NCBI GenBank assembly: GCA_030052745.1
Contig: JANBVO010000024.1
Coordinates: 520,684 to 584,683 of the forward strand
Length of the DNA stretch: 64,000 nt
Source of the DNA: Pleurostoma richardsiae
Lineage: Eukaryota > Ascomycota > Sordariomycetes > Calosphaeriales > Pleurostomataceae
Direction of reading: 5' to 3'
The notes below the pieces were generated by a model. It was not told the origin of the DNA and did not search any database. It saw only the letters and a program-made list of their open reading frames with translations. Of the stretch, positions 10,025 through 19,975 are shown piece after piece. Made by a program: the position numbers and the translations under genes. Each line of letters opens with the position of its first letter. Positions within the stretch are counted from its first letter, which is position 1.

Positions 10025-11842
10025 TTAATTACCTGAATATACAGGAGCCTGCCATGGCCTCGCCTTGTCTCTGCCGCGCGGATTCTGGACGGCCTGCAGG
10101 CCGCCTGGGGACTGCGGCGACTGCGGCGACTGCGGCGCCTCCCTGCTGCTGCTTCCGCCGCCATACGAGTAATGGTGGTGAACGGACGACGTCCGGCTCG
10201 CCATCCCGCTGCCGATGCTCCCCGGCCGCCTGCCGAGGTCGCCAAGGCTCCGGCCGCCACTGCTCCGCTTCGTGGCGATGCTCATGGTCTCGGCGGTCGT
10301 GTCCGCCCCCGCCGCCGGCCCGCCCAGCTTGAGGCTGCCGATGCCGAAGTCCCACCCGCCGTACTGGTGGACGCAGTGCGGCTCGGTGATGCCGGCGCTG
10401 TCGGTGAGGATCTGGTACATGCGGGTCTGCACGTCGTGCGCCGAGGGCCGCTCGCCCGGGTGCAGCGCCAGCATGCGCTCCACCACGTGCAGCATCGGCG
10501 CCACGCCGCGGAACACCTGGTCGTCACGCTTCTTGGCGGCGTCCTTGGCCAGGCCCGTCATCCAGCTCTCCACCTGGCTCAGGTTGCGGTGGAACGACGA
10601 GTCTAGCACCGCGCCGCCGCGCCCGGGCGTCTTGTGCTTCGCGGCGCGGTGCGAGGCGAAGCTGCGCGTCTGCCGCTTGAGCAGGTAGCCCAGGAGCTCG
10701 AGGATGATGCATCCCAGGGAGAAGATATCGGCTGCCTGTGGGTTAAGTTGCGGGTTGGGCGCGTGCATCATGGCCTGCGGGCTCTGAGGGGCGTACTCGG
10801 GGCCGCCTCGGCTGATGGAGAAGGTGGTGATGTCGGGAGAGGCGGACATGGACGTCAGGGTGGCCTTGCGGTGGACTAGGCCGGATGACGTAGTCGGGCG
10901 GAACCACTGCTCCGGTGCCGCGTAGTCGTAGGCTTCCTTGTCGAAGGAGCTGGCGCGGCTTGTTATTATCTCGGGGTTCAGCCGCGTGAAGTCGCTGAAG
11001 AAGATGTGGTTGGAGTTGGTGAAGAGGACCGTCGACGGCCGGATGTTGCCGTGTGACAGCCCCCTATTGTGCAGGAAGCAGAGCGTGTCCACCAGGCAAT
11101 GGATCCAGTTCATGACCAGTCCGCGGCGCACCTTTTTGTCCAGATTCTTGACTGAACTCGGCGTCGTAGCCAGGAAGGACTTGAAACTGAAGTCGCTGGC
11201 CGGCGTGAAGAGGACATATCCGTAGCCTTGGTGGGTGTATGAAGCCCAGTACGATACGAGATGCTCGTTCTGGACATTCCTGATGCTGTCGATCTCGTAC
11301 ATCAGATCCTCGCGGGAGAGGCAGCCTGGACCAGCCCCGAGAGGAATCCGGCGGCGACAGAGGACCTGGCCTGGGAGGTTCGGCAACTCGACCTTGTCGA
11401 TAGCATGGCTACTGGTCAAGCCTGGCCGCTTGTCGACGACGTCCAGGGGAACTATCTCCGCCTCCTGATATACAACATGCTCACCCTTGTCGAGTGACTT
11501 GAGCAGATAGTGAAACTGCCGATAGTAGAACTTCTTCTCGGTCTTCTCGTCCTTGTTGGCTGTCAGGGCCAGGCGCTCTACTTGGTCGAGGGCGATAGGG
11601 AGGTCGTCGTCGTCCCAGGAGTCGTCGATGACGCCAAAGATCTGGTCCGGGATGCCAAGATCGACCAGGATAAGGAAGACGCGCTTAGCCTTCTCATCTA
11701 TCCACTCCCAGTAGGTGCCATCGGTCAGGCCGCCGCCAAAGGCCAGAGGCCGGTCCAAGCGCTCGATCTCTTCGGGCAGCAGGTGCGAGCAGACGAACTG
11801 CCGCGTGACTGTGCGCTCGATGCGCTCTGCATCCCACCACAT
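10025..11842 (-). CDS. conserved fungal pseudokinase
   Basis: Single open frame of 605 aa. After a conserved N-terminal part of about 150 residues (TVTRQFVCSHLLPEEIERL, GGLTDGTYWEWI, VIDDSWDDDDLPIALDQVER) comes a kinase fold. The catalytic loop reads LSHGNIRPSTVLF at about 262-274, so the catalytic Asp of HRD is Asn (HGN) and the metal-binding Asn is also replaced. DFG reads SDFT (about 283-286). An APE-like YAAPEQW and ADIFSLGCIILEL are kept. Phosphotransfer is therefore unlikely, and a scaffold role is inferred. The tail is Ser/His/Gln-rich and disordered, with SPQ repeats near residue 575. I recall orthologues with this layout as uncharacterised kinase-like proteins in Sordariomycetes. An AG acceptor lies five bases upstream of the ATG, so a further 5' exon is possible. 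Confidence 0.85.
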   Translation of the reverse strand: MWWDAERIERTVTRQFVCSHLLPEEIERLDRPLAFGGGLTDGTYWEWIDEKAKRVFLILVDLGIPDQIFGVIDDSWDDDDLPIALDQVERLALTANKDEKTEKKFYYRQFHYLLKSLDKGEHVVYQEAEIVPLDVVDKRPGLTSSHAIDKVELPNLPGQVLCRRRIPLGAGPGCLSREDLMYEIDSIRNVQNEHLVSYWASYTHQGYGYVLFTPASDFSFKSFLATTPSSVKNLDKKVRRGLVMNWIHCLVDTLCFLHNRGLSHGNIRPSTVLFTNSNHIFFSDFTRLNPEIITSRASSFDKEAYDYAAPEQWFRPTTSSGLVHRKATLTSMSASPDITTFSISRGGPEYAPQSPQAMMHAPNPQLNPQAADIFSLGCIILELLGYLLKRQTRSFASHRAAKHKTPGRGGAVLDSSFHRNLSQVESWMTGLAKDAAKKRDDQVFRGVAPMLHVVERMLALHPGERPSAHDVQTRMYQILTDSAGITEPHCVHQYGGWDFGIGSLKLGGPAAGADTTAETMSIATKRSSGGRSLGDLGRRPGSIGSGMASRTSSVHHHYSYGGGSSSREAPQSPQSPQSPGGLQAVQNPRGRDKARPWQAPVYSGN

Positions 11843-14290
11843 GGCTGCTTCTAAAAGAGACGAAGCAACCAGAATGACGAGCTGCGATGCTACAGTTCCC
11901 GTCCGAAATGGCGCATTACCGGTGAGGGCGAAGTGCGAGCAATAAGCAACACGGGCTTACGGAAGGCTGCAGGAGGATGAATTCCCAGCAGAGCGCACTC
12001 GGTATTGTATATAAGAGACAGACGGGATAACTCAGACACCCCACCGACGCACTGCGAGGCTGTGGCGTGTAACGAGACGGTCGGCTGATCTCACTGAGAG
12101 AGCAAGAAAGGAATCAACCTCTGGTGAAAGCGTGAAAGGGGGTAGAAGGGCTCCGAGAGGATCTGGTAACCCCCGGGGAGAGAGACATTCCCTCATGCTC
12201 GAGAGCTGACTGCAGCATCTCCGCCCACCGGTGGAGGGAACCCTTTTTCCCCAGAGGGGCCAGTTTTTCTGTCTGTCTCTCTCTTCTGTCAAGCACGCCG
12301 GTTATCCGCTGATAGCAGGGAGCTCACGAGGGGGCCGGACCCTGGTGTTGTCGGACGGTGGGCGGCGTGATTGGCCGGCCCAGGGCCCAGAGATAAGGAC
12401 CTGGAGTCCTATTTGATCCCATCTGGAGCTCTAGCCTGTGGCGCTTGTGTCGATGGGGCCACACGCGTGGGATGCGGGCCAGAGTTGCAGCTCGGGCTGC
12501 ATCTGGAATCGGCCCTGGCTCGTGCTAAACAGCTGCGAGCCGTGCGAGAAGTGCAGATTGGTGTGCGACGCGCGACGATACGACGCTGGCACCGCGCCTC
12601 GGGCTCTCCATGACACGAAATATGTGTGAGGGATATTAGGGTTGTCGGCTACCTCCCGGTAAGGCCACGTTTGACAAGCGACGATCCCTCTCTGAGCTGA
12701 AGAGAGCAGCCCCTCTGCCCCTCAAGTTCTCTCGCCTTACAGAGTACGGAGCGCAGCTCGGAAGTATGTGGGGAACCCCCCCTACACCTAAGCTACCTCT
12801 AGCTACCTAGGTAGGTGTCTAGGACTGACTCTAGGTGCACGCGACCGCTCGGGGCACCTTCGTCCTCTCCATTAGCATCATTATCATCTCGGACAGTCAT
12901 GAAGTCTCCTTGGTCTGGTGGAGACGAGGCTCGTTCGAGATATTCCCGGGTGCGGCTAGCAGAATGTCGCACAGGATCTTGTCTACAGGGGCCTCCACCC
13001 CTGGCTGAGCCGGAGGGAGATGGAGAGAAGGAAGAGCCGAAGCCACAGTGAGATTTGTGAGAGCCTCAACGAAGGACTACTCCGGACTAGGTAGGTGGCG
13101 CTGCCGGCAAACAATCCTCCAGCGTTCAAGCTTCGACGGTTCGTGCAAGAGCCCGTCGGGCCGGCACGGAGAGGAAATGACGGTAGGACAGATAGTACCA
13201 ATTAGCACGTACACCGGCATCCTCTTGACCGTTAGCACCGGGCACAAAGAGGATGTAGCCGGCACCGGTGAGCCGCATCATCCTCCCGGACGGGAAGGTG
13301 ACCTTTGCCCTTGTCCTCCATGAGATCGTCACGATTCGCCTGCCCCAAAATAGCCACGCTCCAAGCTGTTCTAGAGGGTAAGATCAGGCTGCGGAGACTC
13401 GAGAGGGCTCCCTACCGAATGTGCTGCTCGCGATTCCTAAAGACTCCGTCGACGACAGCGAGCCTTCTCGCCCCCCTTATCGCGGGGTCGCTTGTGTGTC
13501 GACGCGGCGTTTCTGCCGGACGAGGCAAGGCTATCCCGGAGTGCGACCATCTGCTGCAGAAACCGAGGCACTCAACTTAGCACATCCTCTTTTGAGGTGG
13601 TCCCACAGACTAATGAATGCAGCTACGGCGTCGTATTGTCCGCCGATGTCTCGTACAGTAAGCCCGTTCAGCTCCACGGATGTACACCCGGTGCAGCACA
13701 GAGTGTCACTTCGCGTGCGTTTTGGCCTCCCCTCCAGTGTGACATGGACGAAGATGAGAAAGATAGAGGGGCCGAGAGCAACTGATGACTCCGGCAAGTA
13801 CAGATTTCCTGGCGCAATCTAGTACACGTCTACAGTGGATGATGCCAGGGTCAGGGGTCGCCTCTTCAGGGAATCAGGGGGTTTCGCCGTGGGGACGATC
13901 TGCGCAACAACCATGATCTCGTCCTCCACATCTCAAGATCGTCCTCTCCGTGGCCCTCGCTGTATCTAGAATATACCATACGTGTCTTGCGTATTTGCTC
14001 CTGGATCTAGATAGGTAGATCCGACAGCTATTCCGAGCATCCACCTGGGTGTTTCGGCATCTGCTACGAAAGCAGAGACTCTACACACTGCTATCCAGGT
14101 CTTGTCGAGATGCTCACTGCCACACGTCTTGTCATGCTTCTTCATTTCGCCATTATATGTAGAGCCGCTCGTATATGGTATCTTACATAAATTCTACACG
14201 CAGCAGGCGACCGGTATAGGATTGATCCGTCTGCAGAATCGCCCGTTGTGGGCGACCAGCGCCCAGTGACCGGCGACTCCACTAACCTCC
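11843..14290. other. long intergenic region, 2.4 kb
   Basis: No ORF with recognisable features. Around 12785-12825 there is a cluster of CTACCT/AGGTAG inverted motifs including ACCTAGGTAGGT, able to fold as short hairpins. The region separates the pseudokinase promoter from the 3' end of the SDR gene. Confidence 0.5.
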
Positions 14291-15463
14291 CTATATCAGA
14301 CTGCCAGTCTTCTCGCTGACCGCGTCGTCCTTCCTGCCCACAAATGTCTTCATCGCCGTGTCGATGCCCGCGAGCCGCCTGGCGACCTGCTGGACCCCTA
14401 CCGGCAGCACGTTGTACCAGTCCATCCAGCGCGCGTAGAGCGGGACCCCGATGTGCTCGGACCTGCCGTCGTCGATGGCGCTGATGACCGCCTTGGCCAC
14501 CTCGACGGGCTCGACGACCGGTGCCAGGAACGAGTTGGGCGTCTGCACCCCGTAGAACAGCGGCGTGCTCAGCTGGCCCGGCGTCACGAGCACCGTCCGG
14601 ATCTCCGGGTGGGACGCCCGCAGCTCGGCGGTGAGCGACTTGTGCAGGGCGATGAGGCCCGCCTTGGCGGCCGCATAGTCGGTCAGCTGAGCGGCGCCCA
14701 CCTGGCCGATGACGCTAGATATGGTGACTACGGTGCCGCCCTGACCACCGCGGATGATCGCGGGTAGGAACGTCTTGAGAGTGTAGAAGTTCGAGAGGAG
14801 GTTTGTCGTCAAGCTGTTCTCTATCTCCTCGATATCCATGTCTAGCAGCGACTTTCCATTGACAATCGCGGCGTTGTTGATCAGAACGGTCGGCGTGCCG
14901 AGCTGTCGCAAGCTATGTCAGTGGCATGTAGCGTAGAATGCATGCCACAAGATGGGCATGCATTGGAGATGGGGCAGCATGCTTACGTCTCTCTCGATCT
15001 CTGTCGCGACGCGGGCAACCTGCGCTTTATCCCGGACATCACACTTGTAGTATGTGACGCCCCGCGCCTCGCCGTTCTCCATCTCCCTCACGTCCAGCAC
15101 CGCGACGCTGGCGCCCCGCATGCCGTAGACCTCGGCGATGAGGAGGCCGAGCCCGCTTGCGCCGCCCGTGATGACGATGACCTCGTCGCTGAGGTCCACG
15201 TACCGCGGTAGCCCAAAGGCTAGGCGCTTGTTTATCAGGCCCATCATCCAGATGACGGTTATCAGGGTTGCGTAGACGAGGGACACCATCATGGGCCGGG
15301 CGGCCCAGTCCATGTGCTCGGCGCGGAAACAGAGCGGAATCATCCACGCCACGAACGGGTGAAAGAAGGTGACATTGAGGACCTTGAGGATGAGGTCGAT
15401 CGAGAGCGGCGCAAACCACGAGTCCCGCTGTGGAGGACGGGAGTATCCTGCCGGGGAGGACAT
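14291..15463 (-). CDS. membrane-anchored short-chain dehydrogenase/reductase (SDR16C/RDH10-like)
   Basis: Two exons: 14987-15463 and 14291-14902, intron 14903-14986 (84 bp, phase 0), 362 aa. N-terminal hydrophobic segments (about residues 22-45 and 58-76) should anchor it to the ER or lipid droplets. The Rossmann cofactor motif TGGASGLG lies at about 99-106, NNAA at about 168-171, the catalytic Ser in ISSVIGQ (about 221-222), and the YAAAK Tyr/Lys at about 235 and 239, so the catalytic set is complete. The layout matches SDRs acting on lipidic alcohols (retinol- or sterol-type substrates in animal relatives); the fungal substrate is unknown. Asp 124 in AVLDVRE after beta-strand 2 suggests NAD(H) preference, as inference. 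Confidence 0.9.
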
Positions 15464-16063
15464 TGTCACTGGGACGCTTTTCGAAACGGAAAAGACTTGG
15501 AAGAGAGATCAATGAAGTCAGTCGGTCGCTTATAAAAGGCTCTTCGCACACAATTAGGGATAATAGATAGTATCGAGACTAAGAAGAGAAGATGAGAGGA
15601 AGCTTTGCTGAGAAGAAGATATCACAGAGTGGCCGTGGCCGTGGCGTACGCAGGAATGGCCGGACACCTCGATGATTTCGGAGTGCTCCTGTCGCAAAGC
15701 TCTTGGTGTTGAAACACTTGGCCCGAGCTCCACAACCCCTGGCCTGTTTCGAGCTGTGATGGGGAGACACACCCAGGCACGGCGGCTAGAGAGCCACTAA
15801 ATCGGCCCCACAGGTTGTTCCTGGATCTTTCTAACTGCAGATTGTCAGCATAAGAGTACACCAGACAGGTAGGGACGCCTGACACCATGCTGAATACTGG
15901 AAGAAAGCGACGTCCAAAGTCGAATCGTGCTTCGTGGGTTGAAAGGAAGGGTTCTTCGTTGAATATCTCTCTATCAAATGCGCCGTAGTCAACGGGGATA
16001 TATGCCATGCTTTCTTTTCCCTTCCGAAACGCCTCGCAATGCACGTAATACGGCTTCCCAGCC
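15464..16063. other. intergenic, SDR promoter and SOF1 3' region
   Basis: A TATA-like TATAAAAG (read on + at 15532-15539; the same element on the minus strand is not consensus) lies upstream of the SDR gene. No gene seen. Confidence 0.5.
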
Positions 16064-17842
16064 TCACTTCTCCCGAGCCAGAACAGCCTTCTCTCTCTCG
16101 CTGCGCCTCTTCTCGAACTTGAGCTTCGAATGCCGCCGCTCGTTCTCCTCTCTGCGCTTGATCGCCGCCAACTCTTGGCTCTTGATCTCCCCTGCTTTCT
16201 TGATAACCTTAGGGACATGGCGGTGACGCGCTATCCGCCTGACCTCGGGCATCTGCTCAAACCGCTCGACAAGCTTTTTGTTGTATTCCTCGGCCTGGCG
16301 TTGCCGTGAAGACTTGATCCCGTCTCTGCTCGACGCTTCACTCCGCCAGATCCTGATGTTACCGTCATCTGATCCTGATAGCACGAACTTGGAGTCGGAC
16401 GTCCATGTCGTTGAGAAGACTCTCTGCATCCTCTTGGTATGATCTAGAATGCCGAGTTAGTGGGACAGGCCAGAAAATAGGAGAGCCCACGAAAAGGATC
16501 AGGATTGTGCCGTAAGTAGACCTACAAATATCCCTCGAGTGGCCCTGGTCGCGCTTGAAAAGTCTTATCGTCCGATCATAGCTACCCGTAACCAGCTCTT
16601 CGCCAGTAGGAGAGAACTCTATTGGTTTGGGAGTTAGCATCGCTCACATTTTCAGGCTCAGACAGAGCCACTTGATGTCGGATGACAGTGGATAGGTAGC
16701 CTTACCGACGGACATGACAGCAGCCACATGACCCTTCAGGATATTCAAGGCGCGGTCAAACTTTCGGACATCAAATATGTAGGCGTTATGATCTTCATTT
16801 GCCACGGCCATCTATGAGATGAGAATGAGCTGCAATTCCCACGTAGAGAGGCAAGGACCGGAGGAAAAAGTTCGAGGGGAGTGACAACTAACGTTGAAGG
16901 CCTCTTGAGGATTCCATGAGATGGCGTTTGACGCAAAATTTAACACCGTCTTTGCGACTGATGCTGACGCTCTTAAGTCGTACAAGACGATGGATCGGTC
17001 GGTGGCAGTCGACGCCAATACTGACTGTTCGACCTGGTTGAAGGCGACAGTTGTGACCGTGTCGGTAGAGCTCGGCCACTGTATCCTCTCGGGCGCAGCC
17101 GAGTACCTCTCCAAATCGTAGATGGATATCGTACTTCCGGACGATGCGGCGAACGCATTCTGCGATCTGTGATGAGACAGACTAGTGAAGCCATTCTCAC
17201 CAAGCCATGTCGTGATCGGCTGCGCACCGGCCGCAGTCTGGTAAGGGTCGTAAAGCTGGATGCGGCGATCGCTTCCACATGTGAGCAGCTTCCGGTCCTT
17301 GGTCCATGACATGCCCTTCACGATATTCTCATGAGCAGTAGTATGCCATATCTCTGCATGTGAAGTGAGATCCCACACTGAGCAAACATCGTCAGCATAC
17401 GGCGCATGCTAGATTTAAGACCGAAGGACCTAGGCCTCTGGGGAAAATCTAGATGAGTCTCACCTTTCACAACGCCATCTCCCGAGCCGCTGGCAAGCTG
17501 AAATGAGGCCGGATCCCGAGCAAGCTGGTAAACTCCATCCACATGGCCTTCCCCTAACTGAGCGACGAACGGCGCAGCCCTCCTGCACAGAAAGTCAGTA
17601 GGATACCCCTGAAGAACCCCACAGTGGCGTAACTGACATTCGCTCGAGCTTCACAGCGTTTCTGCAAATCGGTCAGCTTCCAAGTCACTCATCCGGCTTG
17701 ACAGCGAAACTCACAAGGCACGAGTATATTCACGGGCACGTTCGAATGGATGATGGGCTGGGTTTGTTGTTCTAGGCTGCTTGGGTACAGACCCAGGAGG
17801 CTGGTGAGCCTCAAGGGAGCGAGAGAGAGCCTTGATCTTCAT
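16064..17842 (-). CDS. SOF1: SOF1/DCAF13, WD40 component of the U3 snoRNP/SSU processome
   Basis: Seven exons: 17715-17842, 17638-17661 (24 nt), 17464-17582, 16893-17377, 16706-16811, 16526-16618 and 16064-16443, with introns of 53-87 bp, giving 444 aa, a normal SOF1 length. Family landmarks appear in order: MKIKALSRS start, PFERAREYTRALNAVKLERM, AQLGEGHVDGVY, VVKVWDLTSHAEIWHTTAHE, NEDHNAYIFDVRKFDRAL, EFSPTGEELVTGSYDRTIRL, VFSTTWTSDSKFVLSGSDDG. The C-terminal Sof1 domain is also present (EVRRIARHRHVPK, and a basic tail ending REK). It acts in nucleolar 18S rRNA maturation. Every exon junction restores a conserved family motif, so the model is strong. It is divergently transcribed from RPN6, with 429 bp between start codons. 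Confidence 0.96.
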
Positions 17843-18271
17843 GATGAAGGCGCGGCCGCAAATTATCTCGACTGTCCTGGTCGCTCGAGGCTCGGACGGC
17901 GTAGTGCAGACTCTCCCCGTGTATTTGAAGATAAGTGCCCCACCATAGAAAAAGAGGTTTGCTGGGTGGCGCTAGAGCCCCCGGCGGTACGAAGTACATC
18001 GGAAAAATAGCAGTCGAATTAACGTTAATCCGAGGTGACTGCTCTCCGTCACTTGGGCATCTCAGCTGGCTTTGTGGGTCCGTCTGTCGTCGCCTGCGTG
18101 GTAACCTGGAGCTCCCCGTAAGGCGAAGGCGCAACGAACAACTTTCTTACCAACAAACCGCCAGCCATCTCGTACAGCTTCTGCGACTTCACGCGTGTAT
18201 CGAACAACTCCTATCTGATTCGCATCGGCCAGAATCCCGTAACATCGAAAATCCCCCTATCACAATCCGCA
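17843..18271. promoter_or_regulatory. shared divergent promoter of SOF1 and RPN6
   Basis: 429 bp between the two start codons, transcribed outwards in both directions. A TTAACGTTAA palindrome lies at 18020-18029. That one region must drive both genes follows from the layout; co-regulation is inference. Confidence 0.7.
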
Positions 18272-19660
18272 ATGGCGCAGGGAGACTCGGAGCGAGTGCG
18301 TGAAGCACAGAAGCTTTCCTCGTCCAACCCCCAGCAAGCGGCGCAAATCTACAAGGAGATCATCTCCAAGCCGCCCTCCGTAACGTCCGACGCTGCCATA
18401 AGGGAATACGAGACAGCTCTGGTTAGCTTAGGAGAGCTTTATCGGGATCAGAAGTGAGTTGGTTTAGCTCGGCGCCGTGAGGCTCTCTGGTGTTGACAGC
18501 CGATAGGAACTCGCAGGAGCTTGTGGACTTGGTCACGAAAAGCCGGACTGTCCTATCATCCTTCGCCAAGGCAAAGACGGCAAAACTAGGTAGGATATCT
18601 CTATTTGCGGGGGAAGGATGGGCAGGATGGTGTACTAACCGCACCCCCAATAGTTCGCCAATTGCTCGATCTCTTCAACGACATCCCGAACACAACTGAT
18701 ATCCAAATCGCCGTCACAAAGTCCTGCATAGAATGGGCAACGTCAGAGCGCAGGAGCTTCCTCCGCCAGAACCTCGAGACCCGACTCGTGACCCTCTATA
18801 TGGCCAAGCAGTCATACTACGATGCACTGACGCTCATCAACGGCCTTCTCCGGGAGCTCAAGCGGTTGGACGACAAGCTCGTCCTGGTGGAGGTGCAGCT
18901 GTTGGAGTCTCGAGTCTACCACGCACTGGGTAACATCGCTAAGGCACGCGCTGCGCTGACCAGCGCGCGGACGAGTGCTGCGTCGGTGTACACCCCGCCA
19001 TTGCTGCAGGCCAACCTAGACATGCAGTCCGGGATGCTGCACGCTGAGGACAAGGACTTCAACACGGCGTACAGCTACTTTATCGAGGCGCTGGACGGTT
19101 ACCACACCCAGGACGAGGCACAGAAGGCAACTGCCGCTCTGCAGTATATGCTGCTCTGCAAGGTCATGCTGAACCAGGTCGACGACGTCAATCAGTTGAT
19201 GACGTCTAAGCAGGCCGTCAAGTATGCCGGTCAGTCCCTAGAGGCCATGAAGGCCATCGCTCGCGCGCACTCGAACCGGTCCCTCGAGGAGTACGAGCGC
19301 GCCCTAGCTGCCTACAAGTACGAGCTCGGCAGCGACGCCTTCATCCGGAACCACCTGCGCCGCCTGTACGACGCCATGCTGGAGCAGAACCTGATCAAGG
19401 TGATTGAGCCCTTCTCGCGCGTCGAGATCAGCCACATCGCCGACATGGTGGGCCTGGATCGCGAGCAGGTCGAGCGGAAGCTGTCGCAGATGATCCTCGA
19501 CAAGGTTATTATTGGTGTCCTGGACCAGGGCGCCGGCTGCCTCATCATCTACGACGAGACGGAGCGGGACGATGCGTATGATTCGGCCTTGGCGACGATC
19601 GAGAAACTAAGCAACGTGGTGGACGTGCTGTACACCAACCAGGCGTCCATACTGGAGTAG
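18272..19660 (+). CDS. RPN6: 26S proteasome regulatory subunit Rpn6 (PSMD11)
   Basis: Three exons: 18272-18453, 18507-18589 and 18654-19660, with introns of 53 and 64 bp (a TACTAAC-type branch site is visible at 18633-18638), 423 aa. TPR-like helical repeats fill the N-terminal two thirds (QLLDLFNDIP, FLRQNLETRLVTLYM, LVEVQLLESRVYHALGNIAKA). The PCI domain covers the C-terminal third (KAIARAHSNRSLEEYERAL, then the winged helix ISHIADMVGLDREQVERKLSQMILD). Rpn6 clamps the lid to the 20S core and stabilises the 26S proteasome. The length is normal and the ends match the family (DVLYTNQASIL). Rpn6 is distinguished from the paralogous CSN subunits by AGQSLEAMKAIARAHSNRSL. Confidence 0.97.
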
Positions 19661-19975
19661 ACGTGATCGCCGTGGTCCGGTTCTTAGGGGCTTGTAATAG
19701 TAGAACAGATATCTCAGGCGCCGGTAACAGGACTAAACATGATGATGATGGTATCTCATATACACAGTCCTCAAAAAGACGCAAGCCAATCTTGAGAGTG
19801 AAACCGCCCATGATCCCGATATCTCTGCCTTCCCCAACGCCGTAGTGATGCAAATGCAAATACACACGCAATCTCGAGTCGTTCCTGCCTCGTCCTTCGT
19901 CTCCGACCGGATGCAGCCGCGCGGCACACAGATATCATAAACCAGCCCAACCAACAATGAGAAGTATGCACAACG
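19661..19975. other. convergent 3' intergenic region
   Basis: About 315 bp between the stop codons of RPN6 and the AT-hook gene; probably the two 3' UTRs. No other feature seen. Confidence 0.6.
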
